Source: Progne subis subis (lineage: Eukaryota > Chordata > Aves > Passeriformes > Hirundinidae). Taken from it: 64,000 bases of DNA. Both the position numbers and the translations under genes were made by a program. The number at the start of each line of letters is the position of its first letter. Positions within the stretch are counted from its first letter, which is position 1. Under the pieces are notes generated by a model. The model was given only the letters and a program-made list of their open reading frames with translations, was not told the DNA's origin and did not search any database. Shown piece by piece: positions 61,233-64,000 of the stretch. The stretch covers positions 12,413,360-12,477,359 of the forward strand of contig JAKJHU010000030.1 of NCBI GenBank assembly GCA_022316685.1, given 5' to 3'.

Positions 61233-64000
61233 GAAGATAATTCTGGAGATTTCATTCAAGTCACACACACAATGTTCACAGCAGATGTGTGGTAACACAG
61301 AGGTCTGCGTAGGGATTCTGAGCTGGGAGTTTCTGGCCCAAATATTTAGTACATCAGATCACACTGTACTGCTGAGTCACAGAGCAGCACAGTGTTACTT
61401 TGTGCTTTGGATAGCTTGTCTCTCATTGGATACCTGGAGGTTAATCAGTGTGGGATGGAAATATTTACAATTGCTCCCCATGAAGGACGTCAGGATCCTC
61501 ACTGGTTAACTACAAACCACAGCTGGACTCCGAGTGCACACATTTCCCCCGACAGGCAGCAGTGGCATGACAGACTGATGCCGACCACACGGAGCTGCAC
61601 TCTCCAAGGGCCCAGGCAATCAAACACAGAGGACATCTACTGTGTCATAAGACCTCCAGGTTGTGAAGCTCAATCTTTTGCCTTCTTCCCCTTCTCCTCC
61701 TCACTTAGAAGTTATGAAGCATTTTCTACATGCTACTTTCATCACTTCAGCTATCCTGGGGAGTTTTTCCCATGTGTTGCAGTTTGTAACAGCAGCCAAA
61801 GTGACTTTGGACTATTTGCATACTAATATATAATTAAAAACAGGAAAAAAAAATCCCAACAGGGTAGTTTAAATTCCAGCAATCTTTTTCCTTGTAATGT
61901 TAACAGGTAATGCTATAAATCCTCATTTCCTTTTACACTGATAAACAATACCAGAGCCTTGCTCTATGGAACAGGAGTGCCTGGAAAACAATTCATTTTC
62001 TGTCCACATCCACCCAGAATAAGCACGGAGGCTGGCAGTGGGAGTACAACACCTCTCTTCTGCACCAGCAGTCCAGCAAAAAGCTTCCCTGAGCCTGGCA
62101 GCCACCAGAATACAACAAAGAGCCAGAGGAACTATGCATCATGTCTGGGTGGCTGGGGATCACCAGCCAGGCTGACTCTTCTTACAGCTGAGTCAGCCCA
62201 GGAGGTGAAAGGGCAGGGGGAGAGGGGACGTGTTCAAAGCAAACTCCCAGTGAGCCTTACACTCCTTCCCCCAGATGCAGTTGCCTTCAAGATGTAAACA
62301 GAAGGAATTGCTATCCTGTCTGGTTTGGTTGGTGATTTAGGCACATTATTTGACTTCAGAGCATTTCAACAGCATTGTCTGCCAACAGGTAAATTTTACC
62401 CACCATGGGAAAGTCCAAAAACTGAAAAGGATAGGAGGACAGGGGGTTAATGTCTGTTGGCATTGTTAAGTAACACACGGGTGCTCTAAAGTTCCCAACT
62501 TAACCACCCTCTTCTTGTGTTTGCATCAGAATCTCTGCATAGACAGACACTAATTAGCTTTGACTAATTAATGACGAAAAAAATCTAATTAGCAACCCTC
62601 CAAACTTTGGATGACCTCTCTTCCCAGGGCTTGTTGTTGCACCCCTGAGTACTCATAAATTGTTTCCTTGGTGCAAAAGGAAAGGACAAAGGCTAATGAA
62701 AGGATGAGTGGCCATAGTAGCCATGGGTCAAAAAGATTCATTTGGTAGCCTCCAGCATCAGCATGAAAAGGGAAAGACTGGTTTGAGATAACAGGAACTA
62801 AGGTACCCAACAGCTGGCTCCTGCGCCATCCCCTCTGTTCTGAGGCAAGACAGTCTCACCTTTTGTACCACACACCACATCCAGCAAAGCCCATAAAGGA
62901 CTCCACCATCCACCAACAGTGGTCTGTCGCTGTGTATCCTCTTACATATTCCTGATCCTTGGGCTTATCCCACTGCCTCAGAAGGCAGAGAAAAAGGAAT
63001 CAAGACACAGGTAAGTAACAGGCCAAACTCAAGGTCTCCTGCCCTGGCAACAGGAGGCACCAGGTGCATTCTGTTCCAGCAAACAAGATCCTTCCTGGTG
63101 GGACTCAGCGAACTGAACGTTCACGGAACATGCACTCCACCTCACCTGATGGCCATGTGTGATTTGTATTTTGAGAAGAGAGTTCAGTGGTTTGAGAGCA
63201 GCAGCAACAAGCAGCACAAATGTTCTTATTACAAATTTGGGATGAAAGCAAAGCATTTACTTAGGCATGAGAGTCCGAGCTATTCTCCCCTAGAATTTCC
63301 TCAGTAAAAGGTCTTTATTTACAGTACAGGACATTTGAAGAGCATATATTGGCCAATAACATTGACAGTGTGATAACAGACAGTACAAACTGAATACTCA
63401 CTGCCCATCTGGTGAATTTCAAAGCCTTTTTACTGGAATAAGCTCATTCCACCCTATTTTTTTCCTCTTCCCAACAAAATGGTGTTAGCAATCTACTTTA
63501 AATCCCCATTTCCTGGCTAAATTAAAAGTCAAAATTACCGAGAAATGCATAGGTTTCGAAGACTTTGGCTTCATGACTCTCAGCTAAAATAAATTTGAAG
63601 ACATGATTAACATTGAATGCATTGATCTATTTATCTAGTAAGATGATGTTTTAATATACCCAGGACAAACAGTAATTCATGTGCAAACATATTTGAATTG
63701 AAAAATGAAAGTAAACCATGAATTATTCCACTATCCATCATATTTCCAAAAGCTGCTATGGCCTTTTCTAGCTGGCTAAATCATAGCATCATCCCTAAAA
63801 ATACTAAGTAATATATCCAGCAGTTCCTTCCATTTTGTTGTGGTATATTTTTTACTTTCTTTTTTTTCAGAATTTGCTCTCTCAGTTTACCTTTTATTTC
63901 ATTAAAATTGCACATTAGATATCTGTTTCTCCTACTGTTCATAAAGATGCAGTTAAAATTATCATAACTAAGAAAGAAAAAGATTTAGCTTTTTTTTTAC
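61233..64000. other. Unique sequence with a TAATTA cluster
   Basis: A cluster of homeodomain-type cores at 62551-62592 is listed separately. The rest, including the AT-rich end of the window, holds nothing recognised. Confidence 0.4.
62551..62592. promoter_or_regulatory. Cluster of three TAATTA homeodomain-type cores
   Basis: TAATTAG (62551-62557), TAATTA (62565-62570) and TAATTAG (62586-62592) fall within 42 bases. TAATTA is the core bound by many homeodomain proteins. In AT-rich DNA such clusters also arise by chance. Confidence 0.25.

Overview
This window looks like nuclear DNA from a bird. The main evidence is several fragments of CR1, the dominant avian LINE, which carry the typical CR1 3' end (a GGTTGGACTAGATGATCTT-like stretch, then ATTCTATG-type repeats). 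There is also an ERVL-type LTR beginning TGCTGGTTTTGGCTGG, a family I know from birds. The clean solo class-II LTR at 6939-7663 would suit a lineage with recent endogenous-retrovirus activity, such as songbirds, but I cannot fix the species. The sequence is AT-rich and CpG-poor, with small CpG clusters.

I recognise no intact protein-coding gene, tRNA, rRNA, snRNA or CRISPR array. The open frames (longest about 185 codons) are what chance gives in this much sequence. The only segment I would offer as a possible exon is on the minus strand at 31641-31951. It is CpG-rich, open throughout and bounded by plausible splice sites, but its translation matches no family I know.

Layout. 1-6.6 kb: unique sequence with one CR1 copy (3820-4413). 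6.65-7.67 kb: a CR1 3' fragment, then a solo LTR on the minus strand with a perfect 6-bp target duplication and a 27-bp unit repeated three times at its U5 end. 9.85-10.37 kb: an old CR1 relic. 12.8-13.1 kb: a CpG cluster. 13.7 kb: a relic of an inverted-repeat element. 16.06-16.21 kb: a perfect 78-bp tandem duplication. 19.58-19.87 kb: CR1 on the minus strand. 22.7 and 26.5 kb: weak dispersed-repeat relics. 29.2 kb: a second CpG cluster. 30.86-31.44 kb: ERVL-type LTR, followed by the candidate exon. 34.3-35.3 kb: an alternating purine-pyrimidine microsatellite and a perfect 15-bp hairpin. 38.8 and 44.4 kb: MIR-like SINE relics. 44.7-59 kb: A/C-rich tracts, a CR1 3' end at 52.6 kb, a hairpin at 56.2 kb. 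61 kb: a possible further LTR. 62.55 kb: a cluster of TAATTA cores.

The most economical reading is an intergenic or long-intron region built from LINE and ERV debris of different ages, with a few compact CpG-rich or homeodomain-site-rich segments that could be regulatory. All statements about families come from recognising motifs by eye; no alignment or database search was run.
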